Part shown: positions 37,631 to 46,056 of the stretch, piece by piece
Position numbering within the stretch: the stretch's first letter is position 1
Layout of the letters: each line of letters opens with the position of its first letter
NCBI GenBank assembly: GCA_948472955.1
Contig: CAOKVW010000004.1
Span: 1-46,068 of the forward strand
Direction of reading: 5' to 3'
From: an uncultured Clostridium sp.
Lineage (GTDB): Bacteria > Bacillota > Clostridia > TANB77 > CAG-508
DNA length: 46,068 bases
Notes under the pieces: model-generated
Database searches by the model: none
What the model was told of the DNA's origin: nothing
What the model saw: the letters and a program-made list of their open reading frames with translations, nothing else
Translations under genes and position numbers: made by a program

Positions 37631-37782
37631 TTATTTTTATATACAAAATTTATTATGTTTTTTATAAAGTGACAATTCGTGGGGACCGACAAGGTTACAA
37701 ACTGTTACTTTGGTTACAGTTTGTCCGCAGTTGGGAGTCACTTTAGAAAAAATACTAATAAATTTGTATTTTTTAATAATTA
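37631..37782. repeat. Long hairpin element, three-copy family, copy B
   Basis: AT-rich arms (37631-37673 and 37736-37782) pair imperfectly and enclose the core AATTCGTGGGGACCGACAA (about 37674-37692), an apical stem ACAAACTGT/ACAGTTTGT, and GTTGGGAGT (about 37730-37738). The stem outside the core reads AAGTGAC/GTCACTT, which differs from copy A on both strands. It lies between the sensor kinase gene and lepB, both on the minus strand. Confidence 0.75.
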
Positions 37783-37805
37783 ACAAAGCTAAATAATAAC
37801 AACTT

Positions 37806-39233
37806 TTACTGTTTAGTTGGAATTCGTACTACCACTTCTGTACCTTGTCCCACCACACTTTTAATATCGATATTTCCACCATTTTTATCCAAAATCTCTT
37901 TAGCAATGGAAAGTCCAAGACCGGTACCGCCCATTTCTCTAGTACGAGCCTTATCCACTCTATAAAATCTTTCAAAAATTCGATTTAAATCATCTTCTGG
38001 AATTCCAATTCCATTATCAAAAACTTTTATATAGGCATCATTATAAACAAAACCTACATATATTTTAATTTCGCCACCATCTTTGGTATATTTAATACTA
38101 TTGGTCAAAATATTTAACACAACTCTTTCAATATCATATTTATCAGCATAAACGGGTGGAACATCAGCCGTTACAAAACAATTTACTTTATGATTTTTCT
38201 TTTTGATTTCAATGGCTAATTTATCTTGACATTTTTTCACCAAATCTCCTAAATCAAATGTCTCTTTTTGTACAATTTTATTATTGTTATCATAACGTGA
38301 TAATGTCAATAAATCGGTAACCAATTTAGCCATTCTTCTTGCTTCTGTTGCGATTACATTTAAGAATTTATCTTGCATATCTTTTTCGTATTCTCCCTCT
38401 AATAGGGTATCTGCGTATCCCATAATAGAAGTAATTGGTGTTTTCAATTCGTGAGATACATCTGCAACAAACTCTTTTTGCATAGTATCTAATTTTACAT
38501 GTTCTGTAATATCTTGTATAACAGCTATGACTCCATCTGGTCTATCGGTTTCATTTTTAAACGGTGCAAAAAATACATTCATATATTTGTCTTCCACTTG
38601 GATTCTTTGTTCTGTTGATGTCCAATTTTCCAAATAAATTATTTTTTCCATATTAATATCTAATTTGAACTTTTTAAAAATATCCTCAAACGTATTATCT
38701 TCTGGTCGAATACTTAAAAACTTTTTAGCGGCTGGATTGATTAAAATGATTTCCCCCTTCATATTAAAAGCTATGATGCCATCTGTCATATGAAGCAAAA
38801 TTGTTTCAATTTGATTTTTTTGGGTTGATACTTCACTTAATTTGTCTTTTAGTTCAGTGGTCATAATGCCTAATACATTTTCTAAGTCTTGTGATTCATT
38901 TCCTTTTCTATTTTTTAAAACTTTTCTTCCCTTTTTGTCTTCCTCTGTAATTTCTTCCGCACTTTTGATTAATTTGCTAATGGGATAAATAATATAACGA
39001 GACAAAAATAAAGCTGTCAAAATACCAACTATGGCAAATATAATTTCCGCTATTCCTAAAACCCATATGGTCTTATTTTGTAATCCTTGCATGTCAACAG
39101 TTTGTCCCATCTGCATTTGCTCATTTAAATCATGAAGTGAATTCAAGAAAAAAACTCCTAATCCACTAATAATGATAATACCAATGATAAATAATACTAA
39201 TATAATTTTGTTAAATTGTACATTTTTAAACAT
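37806..39233 (-). CDS. Sensor histidine kinase (WalK/PhoR type)
   Basis: The 475-aa kinase has two membrane helices (about 9-31 and 56-80), only a short outer loop, a HAMP segment (about 82-140), a PAS domain (about 142-245), a HisKA domain with phospho-acceptor His261 in DVSHELKTPITS, and a HATPase domain with the N, G1 (VFDNGIGIP) and G2 (GGTGLGLS) boxes. No response regulator is adjacent. It follows murG by 19 nt within the cell-wall gene group, so it may sense wall status as WalK does, but that is inference. Confidence 0.88.
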   Translation of the reverse strand: MFKNVQFNKIILVLFIIGIIIISGLGVFFLNSLHDLNEQMQMGQTVDMQGLQNKTIWVLGIAEIIFAIVGILTALFLSRYIIYPISKLIKSAEEITEEDKKGRKVLKNRKGNESQDLENVLGIMTTELKDKLSEVSTQKNQIETILLHMTDGIIAFNMKGEIILINPAAKKFLSIRPEDNTFEDIFKKFKLDINMEKIIYLENWTSTEQRIQVEDKYMNVFFAPFKNETDRPDGVIAVIQDITEHVKLDTMQKEFVADVSHELKTPITSIMGYADTLLEGEYEKDMQDKFLNVIATEARRMAKLVTDLLTLSRYDNNNKIVQKETFDLGDLVKKCQDKLAIEIKKKNHKVNCFVTADVPPVYADKYDIERVVLNILTNSIKYTKDGGEIKIYVGFVYNDAYIKVFDNGIGIPEDDLNRIFERFYRVDKARTREMGGTGLGLSIAKEILDKNGGNIDIKSVVGQGTEVVVRIPTKQ

Positions 39234-39252
39234 TTAAACTCCCATTCCTTCT

Positions 39253-40365
39253 TCAAACTAGTAACTTTATTTCTTGATAAATCCTATCTTCCACTTCACT
39301 TGTTGAAACTTTTAACGCTTTTTTTCCCATTTCTTGCATTTTAGATTTATCTAATATAATTTCTTCTATGGTTTCATTTAGCTTTTTCCCTGTTAATTCG
39401 TCATTTAATATAATCTTTGCTGCCTTGATATTCTCTAGCACTTTTGCATTATATAACTGATGATTATGACTAACATTTGGAAGAGGCACAAGTATAGAGG
39501 GCTTTCCTAAATTAGAAATTTCTGTTACTGTCATAGCCCCTCCCCTTCCAATTATAACATCAGAAACATTCATCATTTCTTGCATGTTATAAATATAAGG
39601 TACAATTTTCATCCCTTCTATATGATTGATAGAAACATTGTTTTTTTCTAGATTTTCCTTTACTATATCATATTGTTTGGGTCCTGTTGCCCATACCATT
39701 TCATAATTTTTATTTCGTTTATTTAAAATTATTTCAATAATGGCCTCATTAATTTTTTGTGCTCCTTGACTACCACCAGACACCAGAATAATTGGCTTTA
39801 TCTCCTGCAAGCCTATTTCTTTTAAAATTCTATTTTTTTCATTGATTCCGTATTCTTGTTTTTTTATTTTTACAGGGGTTCCCGTATGTACTACTTTTTT
39901 TGCATTCTTAATTCTAGCAATAGCATCTTCAAAAGAAACCAAAATCGTATCTGTTTTTTTAGCTAACATTTTTACTGCTCTTCCTGGAAAACTATTACTT
40001 TCATGTAACATAGTCGGAATATGCAAATGATATGCTGCTGAAATAGTAGCTCCACATATATAACCACCAGTTCCAATTACAATATCTGGCTGAAATTCTT
40101 TTACAATCTTTTTTGCTTCACCAAATCCCTTACATGTCTTGTATAATTTTTTCATATTGTCAATAGAAATTTTTTTACTTAATCCATAAGCATGAATTGT
40201 TTTTAATTCGTAACCAGCTCTTGGAACCAAATCATTTTCTAACCCTCTTGTTGTCCCAATAAATATAATTTTGGAATCCTTTTCTTCTTGCTTTATCTTA
40301 TTAGCAATTGCAATTCCTGGATTAATATGTCCAGCTGTTCCAGCTGCTGCTATTATTACTCTCAT
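39253..40365 (-). CDS. murG: Lipid II synthase MurG
   Basis: MurG adds GlcNAc to lipid I to make lipid II on the cytoplasmic face of the membrane. The 370-aa protein has the N-terminal glycine-rich loop AAGTAGHINPGIAIA, the middle segment VSGGSQGAQKINE and the UDP-binding GRGGAMTVTEISNLGKPSILVPLP. AGAAGGAGATAG precedes the ATG. It is the third gene of the mraY-ftsW-murG row; a 42-bp inverted repeat separates it from ftsW. Confidence 0.95.
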   Translation of the reverse strand: MRVIIAAAGTAGHINPGIAIANKIKQEEKDSKIIFIGTTRGLENDLVPRAGYELKTIHAYGLSKKISIDNMKKLYKTCKGFGEAKKIVKEFQPDIVIGTGGYICGATISAAYHLHIPTMLHESNSFPGRAVKMLAKKTDTILVSFEDAIARIKNAKKVVHTGTPVKIKKQEYGINEKNRILKEIGLQEIKPIILVSGGSQGAQKINEAIIEIILNKRNKNYEMVWATGPKQYDIVKENLEKNNVSINHIEGMKIVPYIYNMQEMMNVSDVIIGRGGAMTVTEISNLGKPSILVPLPNVSHNHQLYNAKVLENIKAAKIILNDELTGKKLNETIEEIILDKSKMQEMGKKALKVSTSEVEDRIYQEIKLLV

Positions 40366-40384
40366 TTCTATCTCCTTCTTCCAT

Positions 40385-40512
40385 GATTTTGGGGACGTTG
40401 GGACATGGGGACGTAGTTTTTGTCCTTCTAACAGTTTTTTTATAATCCTATCATTTTTTATTTAATTCAAAGGACAAAAACTACGTCCCCATGTCCCAAC
40501 GTCCCCAAAATC
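40385..40512. repeat. Inverted repeat, GGACATGGGGACGT family (copy 3)
   Basis: The arms 40385-40426 and 40471-40512 are perfect 42-nt reverse complements with a 44-nt AT-rich loop. The arms contain GGGACATGGGGACGTAG, shared with the other copies. The element sits between the ftsW stop and the murG start. As RNA the stem could shield or process the polycistronic message. Confidence 0.82.
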
Positions 40513-40520
40513 ACCCAAAA

Positions 40521-41657
40521 TCATAACTTAGCACTAGCTCTTGATATATTCAGCAATACTCCCATTTCACACAATAGAATGAACAATGCTGTTCCACCGA
40601 TAACTAAAAAAAGGTAAAGGCATTCCCGTTGCTGGCATAGAAGAAGTTACTACTGCCACATTTATAATTACCTGTATGCCTACTAATGCTGTGATTCCAA
40701 TTGCTACTAAACTACCAAACATATCAGGTGCTCTCATGGCAATTAAAATACCTCTCCATATAAAAATAGCAAATAAAATCAAAACAGCAACACAGCCTAT
40801 AAATCCTAATTCTTCTCCTAAAATGGAAAAAATGAAATCATTGTGTGGTTCTGGAATGTATAAAAATTTCTGTTTACTTTCTCCTAATCCTGCTCCAAAC
40901 AGCCCTCCGAGAACCGGATTGCATATAAACTTTGAATTACCTGCCATCCATCTCCTGTGGCATCTTGCCATGGATTTAAAAAGGTAATAACTCTTTTTAA
41001 TCTATATGGTTCTAATAAAATTAATGCTACAATAGCTGGTACCCCAACAACACTTCCTGTTGCTATAAAATGCCAAAATTTACATCCTCCCATAATCATC
41101 ATAACAGCACAAATGCCTATAATAACAACAGATGCACTAAAATGTGGTTCTAATAGTAGAAGACCTATAATGGGAGCTAGTAAACACATATGCTTGATAA
41201 ATCCCTTTTTATATAGACCTAACTCATCTCTATTTCTCATTAAGATTCCAGCATAAAATATAATCATTAATAATTTTACTAATTCAGAAGGTTGAATAGA
41301 TAATGTTTCTGTTACATAAATCCATCTTTTAGCACCATTTACCTCTCTTCCTGCAACAAGTACTAAAGCTAATAATATAAGGGCAATCCACCATGCTTGT
41401 TTATAAAATTTCTGATAAAATCGATAATCAATTTTAGAGATAAACAACATAGCAACAATTCCTAAAATAGCAAATATTAACTGTTTTGAAAAATAAGAAT
41501 AACTATCCCCACTTTGTGCTAAAGCAGAAGGCGAACTAGCTGAAAGTACCATAATTAGACCAAGTGAAAGTAATAATAGTATGGTTATTAATAAGGTAAA
41601 ATCAATTGGATTATTTAAAAAACTCGAAAAACTTTTTTCTTTTCTTCTTTTTGCCAT
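40521..41657 (-). CDS. ftsW: Lipid II polymerase / flippase FtsW, three +1 shifts at CGG
   Basis: FtsW is the SEDS peptidoglycan polymerase of the division site. The start is the ATG at 41657, preceded by AAAGGAAAAGG. The literal frame is open only to the motif WQVIQSLYAI. Removing a C from each of the CGG codons at 40914-40916, 40907-40909 and 40597-40599 gives WQVIQSLYAIGSGGLFGAGLG and PLPFFSYGGTALF, exactly the conserved SEDS motifs, and a 377-aa protein of family length ending at TGA 40521. The three shifts sum to one codon. The gene lies between mraY and murG. FtsW is generally essential, which argues against a pseudogene, though a second SEDS protein could exist elsewhere. Confidence 0.92.
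40597..40599 (-). other. +1 frameshift site at in-frame CGG (Tyr-CGG-T, Gly353 of FtsW)
   Basis: The zero frame reads AGT TAT CGG TGG AAC and ends at TGA seven codons on. Skipping the C gives S-Y-G-G-T-A-L-F, the invariant SYGG motif of SEDS proteins, and then 20 more residues to the gene end. Confidence 0.9.
40907..40916 (-). other. Two +1 frameshift sites two codons apart (Gly248, Gly250 of FtsW)
   Basis: The minus strand reads GCA ATC CGGT TCT CGGA GGG CTG. Skipping the C of each CGG gives A-I-G-S-G-G-L, the conserved SEDS motif. Without the first shift, translation would end at a TAG after eleven wrong-frame codons. Confidence 0.92.
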
Positions 41658-41708
41658 AAGAAACCTTTTCCTTTCTAACAAATAAAACTTTTGGTATCGC
41701 TATCCTAC

Positions 41709-42689
41709 TCAAACAATTTTTAATCCAATTACACATAAAACTAATGTAATTAAACTAAAAATAATGACCACTTTACTTTCCTTCCACCCTATCAATTCAA
41801 AATGATGGTGCAATGGCGCCATTTTAAAGAATCTTTTCCCTGTCTTTTTAAAGTACATAACTTGTATGATAACAGAAAGTGTTTCTAATACAGGAATTAA
41901 AGCTATTATCACAAGCAATAACGGCATTTTTAGATATAATGCTATCGCTGATATAACACCTCCTAGAAATAAAGACCCTGTATCTCCCATAAATACTTTA
42001 GCTGGATGTAAATTAAACATTAAAAATCCTAATACACTTCCAATGACAATACTTCCAAATATGGCTATTTCTTTTCTTCCTGTAATCATGCCTATAACAG
42101 TTAAGCAAGTAATTATAATAGCTGATACACTAGAAGAAAGACCATCAATACCATCTGTCAAATTAATAGCATTGGTAGTTGCCAAAATAACAATAATAGC
42201 AAATGGAATATATAAATAAATTGGTATATTAATATATATTTTTAAAATTGGAATATATGTATCCGTTCCTATTTGTAATCCCTCTACTAGATAAACTACA
42301 TAAATTACAGATACTAATAACAATCCCAACATTTTGTAACTTGGTTTTAAACCTTTGGTATTTTTTAGAACTAATTTTTTAAAGTCATCAATAAAACCTA
42401 TTACACCAAAACCCATCGTTAATATTAGCATTGGTATTAATCGATTCGCTATTTCTCTCTCTGATTGTATACTTAAAAAAACGTATATTCCTGTTACCAC
42501 TATAATCATTGTTATCATCATTATGATGCCACCCATAGTTGGTGTGCCTTGTTTTTTTAGATGGGATTGTGGACCGTCATCTCTTTCTATTTGCCCTACT
42601 TTTAATTTTCTTAATATTGGTATGATAATAAATCCTAATAGGATAGTTGCTACAAATGCTATTATTAACATACTTGTTTCCATTCTCAT
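41709..42689 (-). CDS. mraY: Phospho-MurNAc-pentapeptide transferase MraY
   Basis: MraY makes lipid I from UDP-MurNAc-pentapeptide and undecaprenyl phosphate. The 326-aa protein has about ten membrane helices, the DDGPQSHLKKQGTPTMGG segment, the Asp motif FIDDFKKL, NLTDGIDGLSS, FMGDTGSLFLG and the PLHHHFE loop. AGGAAAGG precedes the ATG. It lies between murE and ftsW; murF and murD, often found here, are absent from this position. Confidence 0.95.
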   Translation of the reverse strand: MRMETSMLIIAFVATILLGFIIIPILRKLKVGQIERDDGPQSHLKKQGTPTMGGIIMMITMIIVVTGIYVFLSIQSEREIANRLIPMLILTMGFGVIGFIDDFKKLVLKNTKGLKPSYKMLGLLLVSVIYVVYLVEGLQIGTDTYIPILKIYINIPIYLYIPFAIIVILATTNAINLTDGIDGLSSSVSAIIITCLTVIGMITGRKEIAIFGSIVIGSVLGFLMFNLHPAKVFMGDTGSLFLGGVISAIALYLKMPLLLVIIALIPVLETLSVIIQVMYFKKTGKRFFKMAPLHHHFELIGWKESKVVIIFSLITLVLCVIGLKIV

Positions 42690-42727
42690 TTTATCAAACC
42701 TTTCCTCTTTTTGTGTGTTACATCATT

Positions 42728-42876
42728 GTTTTATACTAAGTTTATTTTATTTTTTATGAGGTAACAATTCGGGGGGGACCAACAAATTATAGACTGTTAC
42801 TAAATTTTCAATTTAGTTTACAGTCTGTTATGCAGTTGGGAGTTATAAATAAAAAATAATAAAATTAAAATATAAA
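42728..42876. repeat. Long hairpin element, three-copy family, copy C
   Basis: AT-rich arms (about 42728-42767 and 42838-42876) enclose the core AATTCGGGGGGGACCAACAA, an apical stem AGACTGT/ACAGTCT with an extra inner stem ACTAAAT/ATTTAGT, and GTTGGGAGT. The stem outside the core is GTAAC/GTTAT. Where copies A and B have GACCGACAA, this copy has GACCAACAA. It fills the gap between murE and mraY. Confidence 0.72.
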
Positions 42877-42879
42877 ATA

Positions 42880-44349
42880 TTATAAATTATCTATAATCTC
42901 ATTCACAATCACTCTCTCATCATACGGAAATTTTTCCCCATTAATCTCTTGGTATGGCTCATGTCCTTTTCCCGCAAGAATGATAATATCTCTTTTGGTT
43001 GCCATTTTAATAGCTTCTTTGATAGCCTCTGTTCTATCAACAACAACTTTATATTTCCCTTTTGTCTTTTTAATTCCCTCTTCTATTTCGCTAATAATTT
43101 TTTCTGGTTCTTCTGTTCTTGGATTATCTGATGTAATAAAAGTAAAATCAGCAATTCTCCCAGAAATTTCTCCCATAATTGGTCTTTTTCCACTATCTCT
43201 ATCTCCACCGCATCCAAATACAGAAATAACTCTCCCTCTGGTATAACTTTTTACTGCTTGCAAAATATTCTGTAAGCTTTCTGGTGAATGTGCATAATCT
43301 ATCATGATTGGTATTTCTTTTTTATTATCAACAAGTTCTGACCTACCTGGTACTCTTACCTCAGCTAATGCCTCTTTCACAATTTCTGGAGTAATTCCAA
43401 ATTTTTGTGCAACACAAATAGCAGCCAATGAATTGTATACACTGAATCTTCCTGGTATACCAGTTTTAACTCTCTCGTTTCTATCAGTTATTTTGGCTTT
43501 AAAATCCACATAAGAATTGGTAATGGTAATATCTTTGGCTAAAAGATTAGCAAAATTATCAATTCCATAAGTTGTAATGTTGCTGTCTTTGAATAATTTT
43601 GGTATTTTTGCTCCATATAAATCATCTGCATTGGTAATTCCAGTTTTGCACATCTCAAATAATTTTAATTTAGAGTTTAAATAATCCTCCATATCTGGAT
43701 GTTCTTTTGGACTGATATGGTCTTCCGAAAAGTTAGTAAATAATACAATATCAAATTCACAACCATCTACTCTATGTAATTTTAAGCTTTGAGAAGATAC
43801 TTCCATCACAACAGTTTCTACTCCTGCCTTAACCATTTCAGCAAATTCTTTTTGTAATTCTATACTTTCTGGCGTTGTTCGGTCACTATCTTTTACCTTT
43901 TTACCATTCCTATAGGTAGCAATTGTGCCAATTAATCCTACTTTTTGCCCTGCTTTTTCCAAGATTTCTTTTATCATAAAAGTGGTTGTCGTTTTTCCTT
44001 TTGTTCCTGTTACTCCTATTAGCTTAAATCTTCTAGAAGGATTTCCATAAAAATTAGAGGAACAAATAGCTAAAGCCTCTCTTGTGTTTTTAGCCATAAC
44101 AATCGTAATCCCCTCTGGTATATCCAATGCTTTTAAATCACATCCTTCTTCTACCATAACTGCAATAGCTCCCTTTTTAATGGCACTACTAATATATTGA
44201 TGTCCATCTGTATCAAATCCTTTTATCGCAACAAATATATAGTTCTTTTTTATTTGTTTAGAATTACTTTCTATCCCCTTAATTTCTAATTCTAAATCTC
44301 CTTTTACTTTTAACCCTTCTAATCCAACTAACATTTCTTTTAATTTCAT
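42880..44349 (-). CDS. murE: UDP-MurNAc-tripeptide synthetase MurE
   Basis: MurE adds the third stem-peptide residue to UDP-MurNAc-dipeptide using ATP. The 489-aa protein has the P-loop GTKGKTTT (115-122), the N-terminal Mur domain (SNSKQIKKNYIFVAIKG) and the motif DNPRTEEP, which in this family marks meso-diaminopimelate as the substrate. AAAGGAATG precedes the ATG. It heads the cell-wall gene group. Confidence 0.94.
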   Translation of the reverse strand: MKLKEMLVGLEGLKVKGDLELEIKGIESNSKQIKKNYIFVAIKGFDTDGHQYISSAIKKGAIAVMVEEGCDLKALDIPEGITIVMAKNTREALAICSSNFYGNPSRRFKLIGVTGTKGKTTTTFMIKEILEKAGQKVGLIGTIATYRNGKKVKDSDRTTPESIELQKEFAEMVKAGVETVVMEVSSQSLKLHRVDGCEFDIVLFTNFSEDHISPKEHPDMEDYLNSKLKLFEMCKTGITNADDLYGAKIPKLFKDSNITTYGIDNFANLLAKDITITNSYVDFKAKITDRNERVKTGIPGRFSVYNSLAAICVAQKFGITPEIVKEALAEVRVPGRSELVDNKKEIPIMIDYAHSPESLQNILQAVKSYTRGRVISVFGCGGDRDSGKRPIMGEISGRIADFTFITSDNPRTEEPEKIISEIEEGIKKTKGKYKVVVDRTEAIKEAIKMATKRDIIILAGKGHEPYQEINGEKFPYDERVIVNEIIDNL

Positions 44350-44536
44350 TTTGTATCATTCCTTTCCCACTATATCCTTCTAAAAGATTAAATGGCAATA
44401 TTTTTTTACATTATATAACTAAATTAGTATTTTGTATAGTTTTTCACAGATTTTTTTTTGAAAAATCATAACGATTCATAGGTATTAATCTATTTGACAC
44501 TGACATAAAAAATATAATAAATTTAATGATAAAATA

Positions 44537-44563
44537 TCTCCTAATATATCTTATTAGGAGATT
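44537..44563. terminator. Hairpin after pyrI
   Basis: ATCTCCTAATA and TATTAGGAGAT form a perfect 11-bp stem with a 5-nt loop, 15 nt after the pyrI stop. T-rich stretches lie on both sides, so it most likely terminates the pyrB-pyrI message. Confidence 0.7.
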
Positions 44564-44577
44564 TCTCTTTTATTCAA

Positions 44578-44994
44578 TTATTTCAAACTCATTTCGCAAT
44601 ATTGACAACGATATACTTGATTTTCTTTATCTGTTAAAATAAAAATTTGGTCTAAATCCTTTTCTACAGAAGTAATACATCTTGGATTATGACATTTAGC
44701 AATATTTACAATCTTTTCTGGTAATTGCACGCGATACTTATCCACTAACTTATTTTCCTTAACAATATTAATGGTAGCATTAGGCTCTATAAATCCTATC
44801 ATATCCATATTAATTTCCATATCTTTATCAATTTTTATAATATCTTTTCTTCCCATTTTTTTGCTTTTTGCATTGGTTATAATAGCAACCGAACAATCCA
44901 GATCTTTTAAATTTAATAATTCATATATTTCCATTCCTTTTTTGGCTTGAATGTGGTCTATTACAATTCCATTTTTGATACTATCTATATTCAT
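44578..44994 (-). CDS. pyrI: Aspartate carbamoyltransferase regulatory chain
   Basis: PyrI binds the nucleotide effectors (ATP, CTP) and holds catalytic trimers together. The 138-aa protein has the N-terminal allosteric domain and the C-terminal zinc site with Cys101, Cys106, Cys130 and Cys133. Its ribosome binding site GGAGG overlaps the pyrB end, and only one base separates the two genes, so translation is probably coupled. Confidence 0.95.
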   Translation of the reverse strand: MNIDSIKNGIVIDHIQAKKGMEIYELLNLKDLDCSVAIITNAKSKKMGRKDIIKIDKDMEINMDMIGFIEPNATINIVKENKLVDKYRVQLPEKIVNIAKCHNPRCITSVEKDLDQIFILTDKENQVYRCQYCEMSLK

Positions 44995-44995
44995 A

Positions 44996-45910
44996 TCATT
45001 TAACCTCCAATAACTTCAAAATAAGAGCCATTCTAATATATTTTCCATATTCTGCTTGTTTAAAATAACAAGCTCTTTTATCATCATCCACATCAGTTGC
45101 AATTTCATTTACCCTTGGCAATGGATGCATAATACATAAATCTTCTTTTGCATTTTTTAATTTTTCTTTATTTAAAATATAATAATCTTTTAATCTTAGA
45201 TAATCATCTTCATTAAAAAATCTTTCTCTTTGTACTCTCGTCATATACAAAACATCTAGCTTGTCCATATATTCTTCAATATCGTTTGTTTCATAATATT
45301 CTATGTTATTTTTTTCTAAGACTTCTTTTTTGATATATTCTGGAATCACAAGCTCTTTTGGCGAAATCAATACAAATTTAATATTTTGATACCTTGCCAT
45401 AGCTGTAATTAAAGAATGTACCGTTCTTCCAAATTTTAAATCACCACAAAGTCCAATGGTTAAATTGTCTAATCGATTTTTCTCACATTCAATAGTTACT
45501 AAATCCGTTAAAGTCTGAGTTGGATGATTATGCCCTCCATCTCCTGCATTAATAATTGGCACAGTTGATTTTCGACATGCTACTAAAGGAGCTCCTTCTT
45601 TTGGATGCCTCATGGCAATGATATCACTATAGCCTCCTACTACTCTTATGGTATCTGCTACGCTTTCTCCTTTTGATACAGAACTGGAGGAAGCTTCTGA
45701 AAATCCAAGTATATTTCCTCCTAATTCCATCATGGCTGCTTCGAAACTAAGTCTCGTTCTTGTACTTGGTTCAAAAAATAAAGTAGCCATTTTTTTACCA
45801 TCACATTTATGAGAATATTTCTCTTTATTCTTGATGATGTCCTTAGCTACTTTGATTAATTCTTCTATTTCTTCTACTGATAAATCTTTAATATCAATTA
45901 AATGTTTCAT
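44996..45910 (-). CDS. pyrB: Aspartate carbamoyltransferase catalytic chain
   Basis: PyrB joins carbamoyl phosphate and aspartate, the first committed pyrimidine step. I chose the ATG at 45910 because AAAGGAG lies in front of it; the longer frame starts within the promoter region. The 304-aa protein has [13 protein letters not shown] (STRTR at 49-53), the carbamoyl-phosphate loop, and [10 protein letters not shown]. No PyrR-type attenuator is seen in the leader. Confidence 0.95.
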   Translation of the reverse strand: MKHLIDIKDLSVEEIEELIKVAKDIIKNKEKYSHKCDGKKMATLFFEPSTRTRLSFEAAMMELGGNILGFSEASSSSVSKGESVADTIRVVGGYSDIIAMRHPKEGAPLVACRKSTVPIINAGDGGHNHPTQTLTDLVTIECEKNRLDNLTIGLCGDLKFGRTVHSLITAMARYQNIKFVLISPKELVIPEYIKKEVLEKNNIEYYETNDIEEYMDKLDVLYMTRVQRERFFNEDDYLRLKDYYILNKEKLKNAKEDLCIMHPLPRVNEIATDVDDDKRACYFKQAEYGKYIRMALILKLLEVK

Positions 45911-45946
45911 GTTGCATACTCCTTTTCTAAAAATAATTCTATCTAT

Positions 45947-45975
45947 TTTTATCAAAAAAAGTATGTTTTTGTCAA
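45947..45975 (-). promoter_or_regulatory. Candidate promoter of pyrB-pyrI
   Basis: On the minus strand a perfect TTGACA (45970-45975) is followed after 17 nt by ATAAAA (45947-45952), a weak -10. The start would be about 30 nt upstream of the pyrB ATG. Confidence 0.45.
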
Positions 45976-45988
45976 GTCTTTTATGCAA

Positions 45989-46004
45989 TTAAGTTTCAGT
46001 TTTT
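45989..46004. repeat. Single copy of the TTAAGTTTCRGTTTTT end sequence
   Basis: The sequence TTAAGTTTCAGTTTTT is identical to the left end of the element at 11958. A partner end is not found before the window closes, so this may be the first end of a further element. Confidence 0.45.
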
Positions 46005-46047
46005 TGCGTTTTTAGTTACTGTTCAGCCTAACAAAAAATAAAAATAG

Positions 46048-46056
46048 TTATCCACA
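46048..46056 (+). promoter_or_regulatory. Consensus DnaA box
   Basis: TTATCCACA matches the DnaA-box consensus exactly. It stands alone near the window end, upstream of pyrB. Without a cluster of boxes or dnaA nearby it is not evidence for an origin. Confidence 0.35.

Noticed and set aside
37521..37646. N-terminal extension of LepB
   Set aside because: The extension has no ribosome binding site. A strong site sits in front of the internal TTG, and the shortened protein starts like other signal peptidases.
4022..41657. The frame breaks in the MmeI-like gene, comEC and ftsW as ordinary pseudogenes or random indel errors
   Set aside because: Random indels would fall in varied contexts and phases. 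All eight are the same event, a C before GG at the first position of a glycine codon, and no other type of break is seen in these genes. A systematic technical cause is not fully excluded and is listed as a refutation test.
45911..45988. N-terminal extension of PyrB
   Set aside because: It overlaps the probable promoter and lacks a ribosome binding site, while the ATG at 45910 has AAAGGAG and matches the family start.
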